In this document: piece after piece, positions 35,154 through 49,500 of the stretch
Layout of the letters: each line of letters starts with the position of its first letter
Position numbering within the stretch: position 1 is the first letter of the stretch
Assembly: GCF_018320785.1 (NCBI RefSeq)
Contig: NC_054875.1
Span: forward strand, 31,811,157 to 31,875,156
From: Cheilinus undulatus
Taxonomy: Eukaryota > Chordata > Actinopteri > Labriformes > Labridae
Direction of reading: 5' to 3'
Length of the DNA stretch: 64,000 bases
Notes under the pieces: model-generated
Databases searched by the model: none
The model's input: only the letters and a program-made list of their open reading frames with translations
What the model was told of the DNA's origin: nothing
Position numbers and translations under genes: made by a program

Positions 35154-36041
35154 ATTGACTGGGCTCCTGAAAAACCCAGAGAATGGGCCCTCCCCCTGTT
35201 ATTTCATGATGGTATCAATACTTGTGTGTTGGATCAGTAGCAATGGGTGCTTGCGTCCCTGCTAACAGTTACTTAAATTTAGAGATGAAAAGTGTGTCAA
35301 GCTATAATTGAGTTTAGATGTTCGAATTTTTAATTCTTGCCACTTTTTAAGAACTTTTCATCACAGTTTCAGCTAATTTTGCCACATTTGTTTCCACATC
35401 AAACCAAATTTTTGGTTTTGCAACTTTAGCCACTAATATATCTCATTTTTGCCACTTTTTAACCACTGTTCAACACTTTTTATGGCCAATTTTGCCACTT
35501 TTTCCTTTCTTAACCAATATTTGCAGCTTTATTCCTATGTAGCCTCTTTAAGCCTATTTTCCCCTTTTACCCATTTTTGCCACTTTTAACTGCTTTTATT
35601 GACTGGGCTCCTGAAAAACCCAGAGAATGGGCCCTCCCCCTGTTATTTCATGATGGTATCAATACTTGTGTGTTGGATCAGTAGCAATTGGTGCTTGCGT
35701 CCCTGCTAACAGTTACTTAAATTTAGAGATGAAAAGTGTGTCAAGCTATAATTGAGTTTAGATGTTCGAATTTTTAATTCTTGCCACTTTTTAAGAACTT
35801 TTCATCACAGTTTCAGCTAATTTTGCCACATTTGTTTCCACATCAAACCAAATTTTTGGTTTTGCAACTTTAGCCACTAATATATCTCATTTTTGCCACT
35901 TTTTAACCACTGTTCAACACTTTTTATGGCCAATTTTGCCACTTTTTCCTTTCTTAACCAATATTTGCAGCTTTATTCCTATGTAGCCTCTTTAAGCCTA
36001 TTTTCCCCTTTTACCCATTTTTGCCACTTTTAACTGCTTTT
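35154..36041. repeat. 444-bp tandem duplication
   Basis: 35,154-35,597 and 35,598-36,041 are head-to-tail copies. I found only one difference by eye, in AGCAATGGGTGC versus AGCAATTGGTGC. Each copy begins ATTGACTGGGCTCCTG and ends TTTAACTGCTTTT. The unit itself is built from loose TTTTGCCACTTTT-like subrepeats, and more diverged subrepeats continue to about 36,150. The copies are noncoding. Confidence 0.92.
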
Positions 36042-39000
36042 CACCACTTTTTACAGCCAATTTTTCCACTTCTTTCTTTTTTAATCCATATTTGCTGCTT
36101 TATTCCAGCTTTGCCTCTTTCAGCCTATTACTGTCACCTTTAAACTATTTTTGCTGTTATTTTGCAATTATTTGTATTTATTATTATTATTATAATTATT
36201 TTTCCCTTAAAATTATCACAGTTCCTTCTACTTTATTCTCTGGTATCCTGACATTTGTGCACATGATGGTTGAGCTATGAAGTCTAACATTACTTTCCAA
36301 ATGGTTTAGTCAATGTGCCCATTCGCATTAACATAACCAAAAAAGGTGATTCTGTTTTGAGGAAATGGGTTTACATTTTGAAAAATGCTATTGTACAACA
36401 GCATAAATAAATCAAACTCACTTTTGTTGCTTAGGTAGGAGGGGTTATTGTTCAGGTTAAATCTAAAATATGGTTATCACAAATAAACTTTACAATAGAT
36501 CATGATTTTCCTGACCTCCATGGGTACCCCAGTTGGCTTGGCCACAGAAGGCTTTCCCCTTCACCTCCTCTTATGGGCAGCCTTGCAGCTTAACAGAAAA
36601 AATGGCAAGCTTAGTCTTTGTTAATTTTCATAGCTGTCGCATAGTAAATGAAGAATCTTTTAAACTAATCAGTGGCCTTCAGTCAGCCCAGCTCCACTCT
36701 TCTCGGGTCACATAGGTACGCTTGGTACCCCAACAGAGAGATGCCACAAAATCAGAAGGTACCAATCAGTTATTCTGGTACCTCTTCTAAGTTTTGACAG
36801 TGAAAACCAAACTGAACCAGACCACTTGATAGAAATGCAGCTTTTACACACAAAAAATATTCAAGACAAATTTTCTGAAAATGCTCACCTGTATAAGCGT
36901 AAGTTGTATATGAATGCTCTGAACACCAGAGGGCAGTAGTGATTCACACAAATAAGGCGACAGGGCAGACATTTGAACTAGCTTCAGGTTTAAAAGATCC
37001 ATGTTAAAAAAAGTGCTACTAAATCGTTCAGATTAAGAGATATGACCCACATGTGTAAACTTGATCCTAAATAGAGATGCTTGTTTTTTGTTGCTGGGTC
37101 AGAATAACATTTATGTGACTAACCAGCTCACATACAGACATCAGTTTTCCTACTTTCTCATTGCTTTATATGTTATACACATAATTACAATACAAACCGT
37201 GTAAAAAAAAAACATGCTATGAAACAATCACAAGTGAGACTATCACCACTGAGAATGTACACTGACAGGAGACACAGCTCTGGTTCACTCGGGTACAGCC
37301 ATGCTACTTCTACACAGACGACCATACCCAGACATCTCAACATTTGTTTTGTGCAACGTCAAAAGAAAAAAAACAGCTTCTGTCATATTCTTGAAGTTAA
37401 AAATATGCTGTGTAATCTTTTGCTGGAGTGTGTAATGATCACGCCTGTCAGCGGCACGGTGTGTGTCAGCAGAAGAAGTGAAAACAAAACTCCCTCTTCT
37501 AGTGAAACATCTGACACTTCACAGCGACAGGCTTGGCTGTTGGTGGAAATAGTCACAATAAAAGGACTCCAGGAATAAAAGTTACGACTCACATGCTGTT
37601 CCTGCTTTTTGAAAGCCTCTTACACGCTTTTGCATTCATGATAGTTCACATTTCAAACTCCAAATCTAAAAATCCTCCCCCCTGCTTGTTTCATTATTTA
37701 CATTTTCTATTTTTGATGCATTCCCCCTGTAGGTTTGGTGCTTTTGTCCCCCCCTCTACCTCGCCTCTCCCCTGCCTCTTCCTGCCTTTGCTCGTGTATT
37801 TATGCACACAGATCCTGGCCTAAAGTAAACAGGCAGTGCACAATGGCTCATTCCGCAGACTGCACTGTAATTCAGCCTCCGGCCAAGATCTGAGCCAAAC
37901 CAGCAATAACGTGCTAAATCACCGAGCCCTCTAAGACGCAGCAGCACAGAGCGGGAACGCTGGCCAGTCCCTGATTACATACACTATGTATTTATACACT
38001 GTACATGTCCTATACAGTCATGTTCTTAGAGGGACTTAGATCAGTACAGGCAGGTCACAGGACAAAGAAAAGGATTGACACGTCCCTAAATACAAAATAT
38101 GAGGCTTTGTTTCACTGTAATCCCTCAATCCTGAAGCCATTATGGAAAACAATGGACCCTACTGAGAAGTGTTGTTTTTTCTGGGCAGCACACCAGTAAA
38201 TGACATGTTTAAAGGACCGAAATCAAGAGGAGGAGGAATGTCTGGTGTGTCCCCCCCCCCGCACGCTGGGATGTTTGTGTCAAAACAGCCGTTTTGTCTC
38301 CGTGGGAACTTGCTGTGTCACCTCCCCGCTGGACGTTCTCTTTTCTATTTACGTAGACCTGCAGAGAACAGAAACAGACAGAAAGAGAGGCGATTTTTAC
38401 ACGACGCAGACACTCGTGTTCATGCACAGTAACACACACTACTCTGGATACATTTCTCCAGGATATAACTCCCTCTAGATAGGGGGAAAACTTCCTCCCA
38501 TTAGAGACGGAGCTGATTAAACTGTCAAAAAGCTAATAAAATATTCATGTCATGTTGGCAGAGAATTATAGCATGACTTCCCAAGCTTATTGTTATTAAG
38601 TCTTCTGCACTGCCTAATTGATTAATCCCATTTTAAGACAGATTTTCTGTATGTTTTTCTCCATGTGTTTCTACCAGTAACTGCCGCAGGCGTATGAAAC
38701 CACACGTGCACGGCATTCATACATGAAAACACACAACTGTGTAGTTAAAGGCCTACTCTGCCTGAAGCCTTCTGACAGGATGTAGCATGTTTTAAAGGGA
38801 TGTTTACTCCTCTGTCATCACTCAAATCTGCAGGAGGAGAGCCAGAAACTGTCAGCTGAACCACTGTTAGTCAGGGTTGTTTTGTAGCCTCCTGAAATTT
38901 GATTAAAATCATTATAAACCGGTTTCCTGAGGCTTTGTTGTGAATGCTGTTCTCAGAGTTTTATTTTAAGATATTCTCATGTTCACCTTGTGCCTCTCAT

Positions 39001-39370
39001 GCACAAGAGGATTATGTGTGATAGCTGGCTCGCTAGTTAGCTAGGGGTCACCTACACCTCAGTAATCAAGTTGTGGCTTAATATGAAGGAGATGAATGGA
39101 CAAATGTCTGACCATTTGTATGCTTTTAGAAAAAGGTCAATGATAGCAGGACAGATAAAATGACAGGGGCTATTGTTTAGCAAAGAGGCTAATATTACAT
39201 TTTTGCTTTGGTATGGCATTTGGTTTCCTGAAGTTGTCATATAGAGGGCATGTTCAAAATAAGAAAATATGGAGGAAAAATAGTCTAAAATGTTTTATTA
39301 ACCATTTTTGTAATTCTATCTTAAGAGTTTCACTACTTGTCTTGTGTTGGGGCTCCTACCAAAGCAGCCC
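36042..39370. other. Noncoding stretch downstream of nkain4
   Basis: No gene was recognised. There are T-rich and ATT-rich runs (36,150-36,200). A GC-richer patch lies at about 37,750-38,480, where several short ORFs overlap on both strands without motifs. Part of this could be a long nkain4 3'UTR. Confidence 0.4.
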
Positions 39371-39371
39371 C

Positions 39372-39377
39372 TTTATT
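39372..39377 (-). terminator. nkain4: Candidate nkain4 poly(A) signal
   Basis: Plus-strand TTTATT, that is AATAAA on the minus strand, about 140 bp after the nkain4 stop. A second copy near 39,292 is an alternative. Confidence 0.4.
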
Positions 39378-39515
39378 GTTAAATTAGCTTGACCTGAAAT
39401 CAAACACTATTATTGTGAATATGATTATGGAAATGTATGTGAATATGCTCAAAGTGACATGTACAACGCAAACATAAACATAAAAACACAAGTTGACATG
39501 GCAGAACAGACATAC

Positions 39516-39604
39516 TTACAGGTACATGGGCTTTAAGAGGAGATGAGATGGTTTCTCATTGACATGGTAGAGTGGGAATGGATCAAATCCACCAATAAAA
39601 TCAA
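39516..39604 (-). CDS. nkain4: nkain4 last coding exon
   Basis: Acceptor TTTTGTTTTCAG, then 89 nt: two bases completing F, 28 codons ([17 protein letters not shown] and onward) and TAA. The cytosolic C-tail matches the NKAIN family. Confidence 0.92.
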
Positions 39605-42600
39605 CTGAAAACAAAAGCAGTCAACACATAAATTATGGAGAAAATCAAAAGACAAAAAAACAACAAAATAAGACTGGTGTGGAGTAATGAAAAATAACAA
39701 ACATGAACTGAAATAAGACATGGAAACAAAAAATGAAGTGAGAAAATGTAAGGCAAGAGGGTTGAAAGGTAGCAGCTTGCAAAGGAGAGTACATGGAACA
39801 GACGTAAATCAAAGCAAGTGTATTTGTGTAATTTAAGGAAAAAAAATGTGCTATTGAACTTATTATAAGCCACATTTATCTAATACATTCAAATCATCAC
39901 TTTACCGTATGATACAAAGAGTAGACACTCAGGCCTGAGCTGCTTGTAAGAAGTAAAAAACATTTGCCAACGAGGTGAGACAATTTAAATAGTCAGTGGC
40001 TCACTTCAGCTAAAGCTAACAAAGCTACACTGACTATGTAGTAAACATTACGAATCAAGCCAATGTAGCTAAGTGTGCAAATGTAGATAAAACTGACATA
40101 GCTACATAAGCTACATAGTTATAATGCATGTTGCTTATGTACCTATAGTTAGCTTTGCTGGTACTTTGCTGGTATAGATTTGTGAGTTTTAGCTTTAGCT
40201 ACGTAGTTATGTAATTTATGTATTTAAAGTAGCTAATGGAGCTGTAAGCTAGGTTTGCTATGTAAGAATGTTTTCATGGAGGATGAGCTCTTTCCCTGAA
40301 AGCAGACTGTTTACTCAGCTTAATTAGTCAGGTTTTGTAAGTCAGGTATTTGGCTTTTAACTTCTGGAGTCCTAATCCGAACTTGACCTTTACTCTAACC
40401 TCACAAAAAATTGAATTGTGTATTTCTGTGCTGACAGATGAGGTGTCCCACAGTTATGGTCTGTGAGAGGGCATTTAAGACCTACTGTCTGCAGCCAGAC
40501 GTCACCCTCTCATGTACTGCTATGACAAGCAGCCGTGGGGCTGCTAACATGGGATCAAGCACAATCATTCTCTGCCAATGGCTGCAAATTCTGTTTCCCA
40601 AATGCAACAGATCCCAATCCCAACTCTGGACTTGTCAGGTGACTTAGAATAAATTTAATTTGACATTTTTTAGCAGAAATACACTTGCTTAGATCTGAGG
40701 ATTTGTAGGGTTAAAGAGTTTCTTTTCAGTCTAAACTCTCAACAAAAAGGATGTTATAAAAGGTCTATGCTTTAACTTTTGTTCCATCTGTGTATCCGCC
40801 TGCAGCCGGAGGGGAAAACTCAGGAACAGGTGAAAGCTGGCCAGCTGTCAAAATAACCAAAGCCTGTTTTTTATCGCTCAGAAACAGAAGTGACCTTCAA
40901 CCGTGGACGCTCAACTCTCCCTGTTTACTTTCTCCTGCAGAAGTCCAGGCGAGGTGCAGATGAGCAGAAGGGTGTCACGTAGGAGGAGAGAGTGAGGGAC
41001 ATGCTTGTGACTGAAAGTGCTGTGTTTTGAACATATTTAGATATTTTTTGAGGTGAAGGGCACCCTTGAGAGAACACAAAAGCTAAAGAAGGAGAGAGAA
41101 AGAGGGGAAACGGGGTTCGTCACGCCTGTCAGTCTGGCTGACGGGGGCCAAAGAGATTAGGCTCCAGGGGTACATGTGAAAGGAGCCAACATGTCCACAG
41201 GCTCTCTGTAAACATCATGTGAGGCAGAGATTGAAGCTGATTCAGGGGAAAAAAAGACGCCAACCAAACATTGAAGAGGATGAAAAAAGGGAAAAAACAG
41301 GCAGATGTGTTACTTCAGGGGAAAAACAGACAAATGCCAGGCGTGAAAACTACTGTAAGGCCAAATCAGTTCCATCCTGATAAGAGGAGGTCGGGTGGTC
41401 TGCTGAATACTGATATGTGGACAGGATGAGAGAAGAGAGCCACAGGGTGCTCAGTGTTGTCTTTGACCCTGCCCTGATGCCCTGGGATTCTCCACAAACA
41501 CACCACATCACATCCATGCACACAAAAAAGACCTCTCCCCTGATCTTTTCTTTACCACTGATTTTCTCATTATAAGCAGGTGGAGACAGGTCGCCCGCCA
41601 TGATAAACTGCGCTGAGACATGCAGTTAGATGATAATGACAGCTGCCATTTTAGACACACTAGCAACTCTGGGGATGGCAGTGTCTGGTGGGTCGGTCCA
41701 TGTCTGTCATCTGACTGTCAATCCAAATACTTTGACTTGCAGTGAAATATTTGGACAAATTTAGTATGGATTGATGTGAAATGTGGCACAGATTCCTGCA
41801 GGCTCCTGAGGAAAAAAAACTAATGACTTTGGTGGTTTAAGCTAGCAACAAAAATAGGTCGAAATTTCCATTCATGACAGGATATCTTGAGATGAAATAC
41901 TTCCACTTATGTTTCTTATGTAGTTAAGTTATAATTGTAGCAGTTGCTAAGGTCAAATGCACAGTATGTAAAAGTTCACTACCAGAGGGCTCTCAACCAA
42001 AACAATGGCAAAATATGAGAAGTATGTATGTGAAATGTTATATGTTACAATATGATACAATGTGATACGTTATGATGTGATACGTTACAATGTGATATGT
42101 TGCATCGTGATATGATAGGATGTGATTGGTACAATGTGATACAATGTGTTGAGGTAAGATGAGATACGATGTGGCATTATACAATGTGAGACTATGTGAT
42201 GTGATGTAATACAACGTAATCAATATGGGTGATATGTTACAATTTGATAGGTTTGATAAGTTACGATGTGATACGTTACAATGTGATACGTTATGATGTG
42301 ATACGTTACGATGTGATACGTTACAATGTGATACGTTACAATGTGATACAATACGATGTGATGCGTCATGATGTGATAGGATATAACGTGATATGTTGTG
42401 ATGTGGTAAGTTACGATGTGATACTTTCTAATGTAATTACGATGTGATATAATACTACCTGATATGATACAGACTGACACGATACGATGCGACACGTTAA
42501 GATATACATGATAAGATGTGATACTATACGATGTGATACAGTACAATGTGATACATTACGATCTGATACAATACGATGTAATACATCACGATGTGACAAG

Positions 42601-45600
42601 TCATGATTTGATACGTCATGATTTGATATGATAGGATTTCATATGATATGATGTGAAACATTACTATGTGATATGCTATGAATTGATATTTTATGAAGTG
42701 ATACACAATAATGTGATAAGATATGATGAAATACGATATGTGATAAAATAAGATGTTATAAGAAATGATTTGCAATGTGATGTAATGTAATGTGATATGC
42801 AATATGATCTGATACAATACAATATAATAGGAAGCAATATGTTAGGATGAGATATTGCACATTGCAGTGAGATACAATAGAATGTGAAGGGATGGGATAT
42901 GATGTGATAGGATAGGATATACCATACAGAACACTACAATGCAGTGCAATCAGACGCAATGTTTTTTGTCAGATCAAAAAGTACATTTTTTGACAACTTT
43001 ATAAACCAGACAGCACAAGCTTAAAAATATGGGTCTACAAGTGACCCTGGGTGTTGCCACCTGCTCATACTCGAATGAAGACATCCTACATGTAAAAATA
43101 TCAGCTGTCCTACCTTTTTAAAAATCACATTTATAACCCAGCGTTCCTTCCCTCCTACATACTGTTCACTGAACGTCAGCACGATAATTGCATTTTTTAA
43201 CCTTTTTCCCATTAATCTTGACAAGCAATGACCCTCTATGCAATTCAATGAACTATAAATCTTAACTGAGTATTTTGTCATTAATTATTTGGTGATATGT
43301 AGTTGGAATGATCAAACATGCTGATAGTCCTGCCAAAGCTCTGGCTGAAAAGCATACTGAGCATAGAAAGAGTGTTCAAAGCCATCTAGATGAAATTTTG
43401 GACCGCTGAATGCTCAAATGGCCTGTTGGTTTTAAGAAGATGGTCCAAGCGCTCCACTAATGTTTGGCATTTTCATGGTGGATGGCACTCTTTGAAAGCC
43501 TATCAGACAAAAAACCTCAGTAAAAAGCAAACTTAGAGCATTAAAAACTGTGTACTCAATTTATCCTCTCTGATATGGATACTGGCCTCTGAAAAAGACA
43601 TTGGCAACTGATCTGCGTGTGTGATCCTGTAATGCTGAAAGGAGTGAGCTCAGTTTTCTTCCAGGCAGAGAAGACAAGCGGATTTTTTACTTGTGATGAC
43701 ACTTGCGAGAAATGAAAGGTATGTAGGTCAATACTGCAGGCATCTACTGGATGTGGTGCCCACTATACAAGCAAGGAGTAATGTAAAGACTGGCACACTA
43801 AAAGATTTTAAACATGTTTTTAAAAATGGGACATCCCAAATGACAAATAATGATACAGTAGGCTTAACAGTTTTATTGCTATGGTGTGTGGAGGGCGAGA
43901 AAATGAAAAAAAAAAAAAAAAAGAAACAGCAGGACACACACTCACAGTTTATTCACAAACAACCAGATTCCACGCTGTAAAAATACAAGGAATCTCACAA
44001 AATCCCTTGCAGTCATCCCAACTTTAGAGTTAACAAATATGAGGGATGCCAGACAGAAATAACTGGCAATGATAGCTGGACTACTTTTACTTTATATGTG
44101 TAAATTATTATAGAATTATCATTACTGTTATTCTATTATAGAATTGGGTTGTATAGATCTATGGTTTTCAACTGCATCAGGGTCCACCACAAATCAATAC
44201 CCAAATTCCTTAGAATTTTCAATCATGACCAAATGTTTTTAATGAAAAATGGGACAGTCTGGGCCTGAGATGAAACAAAAGGAAATGAGACATATCCTTC
44301 AAAAAAAAAGCACATAGTAGACTTTTTTGTTCCAGACAAGGTGTGAGGGAGGGGTGTTAATATTTAGGGACTGGAGATTTTTAGCGGCTCCAGAAACAGA
44401 CATTAGTACTGATATTTCTATGTGACCTTAAAGCCAACATGACCACCAGAGGAATAATGATTACATCTGTATTTGTATTTGATTGCTTGACATCTCTTCC
44501 ACAGAATCAGGATAAGATGAAAATGATTGCCACACAGACCAAAAGTGTTTAATTATACATTCTCTCAAAGAGAATCCATGAGTAATGTGATTGATTATAT
44601 AAAGTCAACAGGATGTTTAATTCATTTAGCTTCAGACAGCTCTTTTTACATGAGCAGTATATGAAAAAATACTATATGGACAAAAGTATTTGGTCACACG
44701 TTATCTTACTACTATAATTAGAGGCGTTTCTGTCCATCTGTGTCAATTTGCATGCCATATCGTTGCTCTAACTGTCCTTGATGCCTCTCAAAAGAATTCT
44801 TGGGTGTACCTTTGCAAAAATGGTGCCATAACAAAATCAGAAATATGTGCAGATTTTCTATAAAATCCAAAATTGTTGTGCATTTGTCTTCAGTTTGCCC
44901 TCCCTCACCGTCCCCAACCCCCAATTATACCACTTTCCCTTTATAACATGTTAACTCTGCCATAGTGTCAAAGAGGAGACAGCTTTTGGTCTTAAAGACA
45001 CACAAAAGACAGAAACTATCATACACAGAGCACAAGAGTCTGTTTTTTCTTTATAATTGAGAGAGAAAGTGACAGAGCTGGAAAGCAACTGTACTTTGTT
45101 GAAACACGCCCACAAGGAAACTTATTTGGCACGCCAGGATGTGTTGATAACCAGTTCCACGATCCCCAATTTAGGTAAGCTCTCTTAAAGCACTTCTCCA
45201 CGCTCATTTTAAACAAGATAATAAAGGAGATGTGTCACAAATTGGTGGTAGAAATCAGTTTATTTGATGTCATTTGTCGGTTGTAGTTGGTGGTGCTGCA
45301 TAAACATGTTTGAGTATGTTTCCCTCCGTGCAGCCAAACGGTATGATGCTTTGTTAAAGCTCCACAGCTTTAATGCTCCCCTTTTTATGTTGTAGGCGAT
45401 AACCCTTGAATACACACCAGCAAGCAGACAGGCTGAGCCACTATGCAGTTATTCATTAGAAGTGATATTATTAGAAAGTGGAAGTGTTTAGGAACAGCAG
45501 AAACTCAGCCACAAACTGGGAGATGAATCACACTTCAAGAACTGTCTTATTGCAAGGGTGGCTGAAGTCACTGAGCTCTTCAAAACAACTTATTTTGTAT

Positions 45601-46512
45601 CATAAATGTTTGCAAATGGAGACCGCGTGGCTGGATGTTTGATTTCATACCCCTGTGGAAACAAGTCTGATTAAAACACCTGAATTCAATAATTCAAGTT
45701 GTTTATTAAGTGCATGTGATGTCTGATGAGTGCATTTCAACATTTTAATGAAAAACTATAACATTAGTGTCAAAGCCTATGCATACTTTAAGACCACCGC
45801 CTGTGCACACAGAAACAGCCCTTTCAGTCCAGTCTTTACAAGTTTGGTTTGTGAGCGCCCCCGAGGAGACTCATTTCATTTCACAGTCACTGACATTTGT
45901 GTTAAGTAGGCCAATACTATTATGTTACTTTAATGGCTCCCAAATACACCTTAAGGGTAACTATCAACTGAATTTCAAAATAGCCTCGTGGTTGCATTTT
46001 TGCATAAGGTCAATAGTTTGGTTCAATATGACAAACTGATAATCCCTCCTGAGCAGATCTAATCACTCTTAACTTTCCTCACACCACAGGAGAATCTGGC
46101 CAAGATAATCTTCAAGTTGTGGCTTGACTCTTATTGTCCGTATTGGGAATCAAGCCCAAAATTACCTTTATATGTGTCCTCGCTTTGGTCAGTAAAGTTT
46201 CAGTCAAAGTGTAAAAAAAGGACAGGAGACAAACCCACAAACTATCTACAGCTCACTGATGCACACTATATGTGTTTTTTGTCTGAGGATTGGTGTGGAC
46301 AGTGACATGAACCAGAAAACACAGAGATAAAAGCAAAAAAGCCAGGAGGGAAACACGGGGTGAGAATAAAAGAGCGCAGGGTGAGGAAGATGGAGAAAAA
46401 CAAAGAGAGACAGTGCAGAGACAAGGAGAGGGAGAGATAAAGGGCAGACAGTTCAAGACTTCAGAGCCTGTCTCTTAAGCTGAAAGGGGCGAGATACAAT
46501 ACACTGCTGTGG

Positions 46513-46551
<39 letters not shown>

Positions 46552-49500
46552 GGCTCACATTCACTTGAGATACAACACCAGTCTCCATAGTCAGCTTCAC
46601 TCTGCAGGGATGCAACTCAGTCCTCACACATCATTACACAGCCATCATTACTTTATGTGCTATGAGATTAGCTAAGCTGTTTTATGCTTGGTTATTCTGC
46701 ACATGAAAACTTCAGGTATGTTTGACTGAAAGAGTGTTTAAAGTTAATCATCCATTCAGAGAAAAGAAAGGCTTCAGATCGGAGCGGAGCAGGAGAGACT
46801 TTAAAATAAGAGAGTAGAAAACAAACTGAAACTAACACACAAACCTTTGAGAAACTTAAGTGACTGCAACCCTCCTCCACCCCAGCTATCTCTATCACAT
46901 CATGAGTGACACAAGAACCTGTCCTGATGTGCACAAGGGTGCTGAGATCTTTCCACACCTTGATGGGAGTCCATCTGCGGTAAATTAAAAGACCTGGGCA
47001 TGATTTGTAAAGTTGCACAGTGCACACCTCTCTACAGAAGGCTTCATGGCTGAGAATGCATATTAGAGCGAAAACCATGAGATCAAAAGAACTGCAGCAG
47101 AACTCAGAGACAGGACTGTTGAAAGGCACAGATCAGTGGCCTCCATCATTCTCAAATGGAAGAAGTTTGGCACAACCTGGACTCTTCCAAGAGCTGGTCG
47201 CCTGGCCAAACTGAGCAATCGGGGGGAAGTGCCTTAGTAAAAGAGGCAACCAGACCCTGATGGTCACTCTGACTGAGCACCAGAAATCTTGTGTGGTAAT
47301 GGGACAAGGTTCCAGAAGGACAAACATCACTGCATCTCTTCACCAACCTGGGTTTATGGCAGAGTGGCTAGACGGAAGCTTCTCTTCAGTGCAAAACACA
47401 TGAAAGTCTGAGTCGAGTTTGCAAAAACAAAAGGAATCGCTCATCAGCTGCCCAATATCATCCCATCAGTGAAGCGTGGTGGTGGTAGCATCAGGCTGTG
47501 AGGGTGCTTTTCAGCAGCAGGGACTTAGGGCGCACTCACACTAGGCCATCTGTACCGTGCCTGGGCCCATTTCAGCCTAAAGTCTGATACATTTGGCTAG
47601 TGTGAGTGCAATCATTCTGTGCTTCAGTGTGGCAAGCTTTGTGGCTCCAGCATGGAAAGACGAGGTGGGCCTAGGCACAGCACAGATGCAAATGAAGGAG
47701 CACAAGCACGGGAATGTGACATAAGGTGAATTAACAACAAAAGGACCCGCTTCAGAGCACACCAGGCAGCAGCTGCATGCTAGAGACAGCAGGATTTTTT
47801 CTAGAAAGATAGCAAGAACTAAATATTTTGTCTCTTTGTATTTCAACAAGTTACAAAGATTTTATAGGAGCTGAAGAATTTAACTTCGCACAGCTCCACT
47901 GTGACCTTGTTCTAATGGATCCCACTCCAGTCTACATTCCTGACCAGTTTCAAGCAAAGTCAGGCTTTAACCATTGTGAGAGGCTTTTTTGGTTTGTGAA
48001 ATAAAACTTCTTCCCTTGTTTGAGTCACAAACAGCAGCTCACAGGATAACACACACCTTTCATCCGCTATGAACCGCTTTCTCTCTCCTCACTGGGCTCT
48101 GTATAGTTAACGCAGCCTACTAACCCTAGGTCAGGTGAAATAACTCCGGTGTCAGATCAGATATCGTATAAATCTGTTGCTATTTTACAGCCAAAAAACC
48201 CAACACTTATGTATACTGAGTCATCAACACGTACAAGTTTATAAACGATGGAGGCTTCGTGTGATGACGTCGGCGTGTGACGTATCCGTGCCCAGGCCTG
48301 GATGTGTTGAGCAGAATGAGTGCGGGCCAAAGGGGGAACAGGAGAGGGGGTCAAACGGGCTTCAGCACGGTTAGAATATGGCACAGTACGGATGGCCTAG
48401 TGTGAGTGCACCCTGAAAGACTGGTCAGGGTTGTAGAGAGTTCAAAGATATTCTCATTGAAAACCTCTCCAGCAGCACTCAGGACCTCAGACTGAGCCAA
48501 AGGTTCAACTTCTAACATGACAATGACCTTGAGCACACAGCCAAGACAACACAGGAGTGGCAAAGGAACAACTCTGTGAATGTGCGAGAGTGGTCCAGCC
48601 AGAGCCCTAACTTGAACCCTAACGAACACCTCTGTAGAGACCTGAAAATAGCTGTCCGCTCACAGTCCCCATCCAACCTGAGCTTGAGAGGATTTGCAGA
48701 GAAGAATGGCAGAAAATCCCCTGATCCAGGTTTGTTGAGTCATATTCAAAAGAGTCAAGGCTGTAATTGCTGCCAAAGGTGCTTTAACTAAATACTAAGT
48801 AAAGGATCCGAATACTTATGTCAGTGTGATATTTCAGTTTTTCCTTTTTTATAAATTTGCAAAAAATTCTAAACGTCTGTTTTCAATTTGTCATGATGGG
48901 GTAGAGATGAGAGAAAAAAGGAATTTAAATGACTGTAGCATCAGGCTGCATCATAAAAAAAAGTAAAGGGAGTCTGAATACCTAAGATGCAAAAGTTATA
49001 CTGGTGTCTCTGACAAACAGAGATCACAGTCAGATGTCTCATACAGGAAACAGCCACCTCAATTTTCTATCCTCTTTCATTTGTATTCATGTGTGCACTG
49101 ACCCAATCATAATATCCCTTATCCATAATTTAAATAGTTAAACACAAAGACTGGAATGTGTTTCTGTCTGTGTCTTGTCACACTGGGTTGAGTTATGCTC
49201 AGATTCATATAAAGCAAAGCTGATTGTACAAATAACTGGAAAACCACCTGGTGGTTATAAGCCTCTGCAAAGTATACATTTGCCAACAATGAAATAACAG
49301 TGGTGGGTCAAGAAGAAGGGCTTGGATGGCTTCAGATATTAAGTATTAAAGTTGAGTCACAGAGGACATTTGTGCAGAAGAAGGCCCCCACATGCATGAA
49401 GGCATAAAAACCATTACAATCTACATTTTTACATCCAACAGGTGCAACAACACAGGGGAGGTGTGGAGCTGTCAATCATCTTAGTCTGAACAGTCTGGTG

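Noticed and set aside
42220-42546. 108-codon minus-strand ORF with repeating THIVTYHI-like residues
   Set aside because: It is the translation of a 15-bp noncoding minisatellite; neighbouring ORFs at 42,038-42,959 have the same cause.
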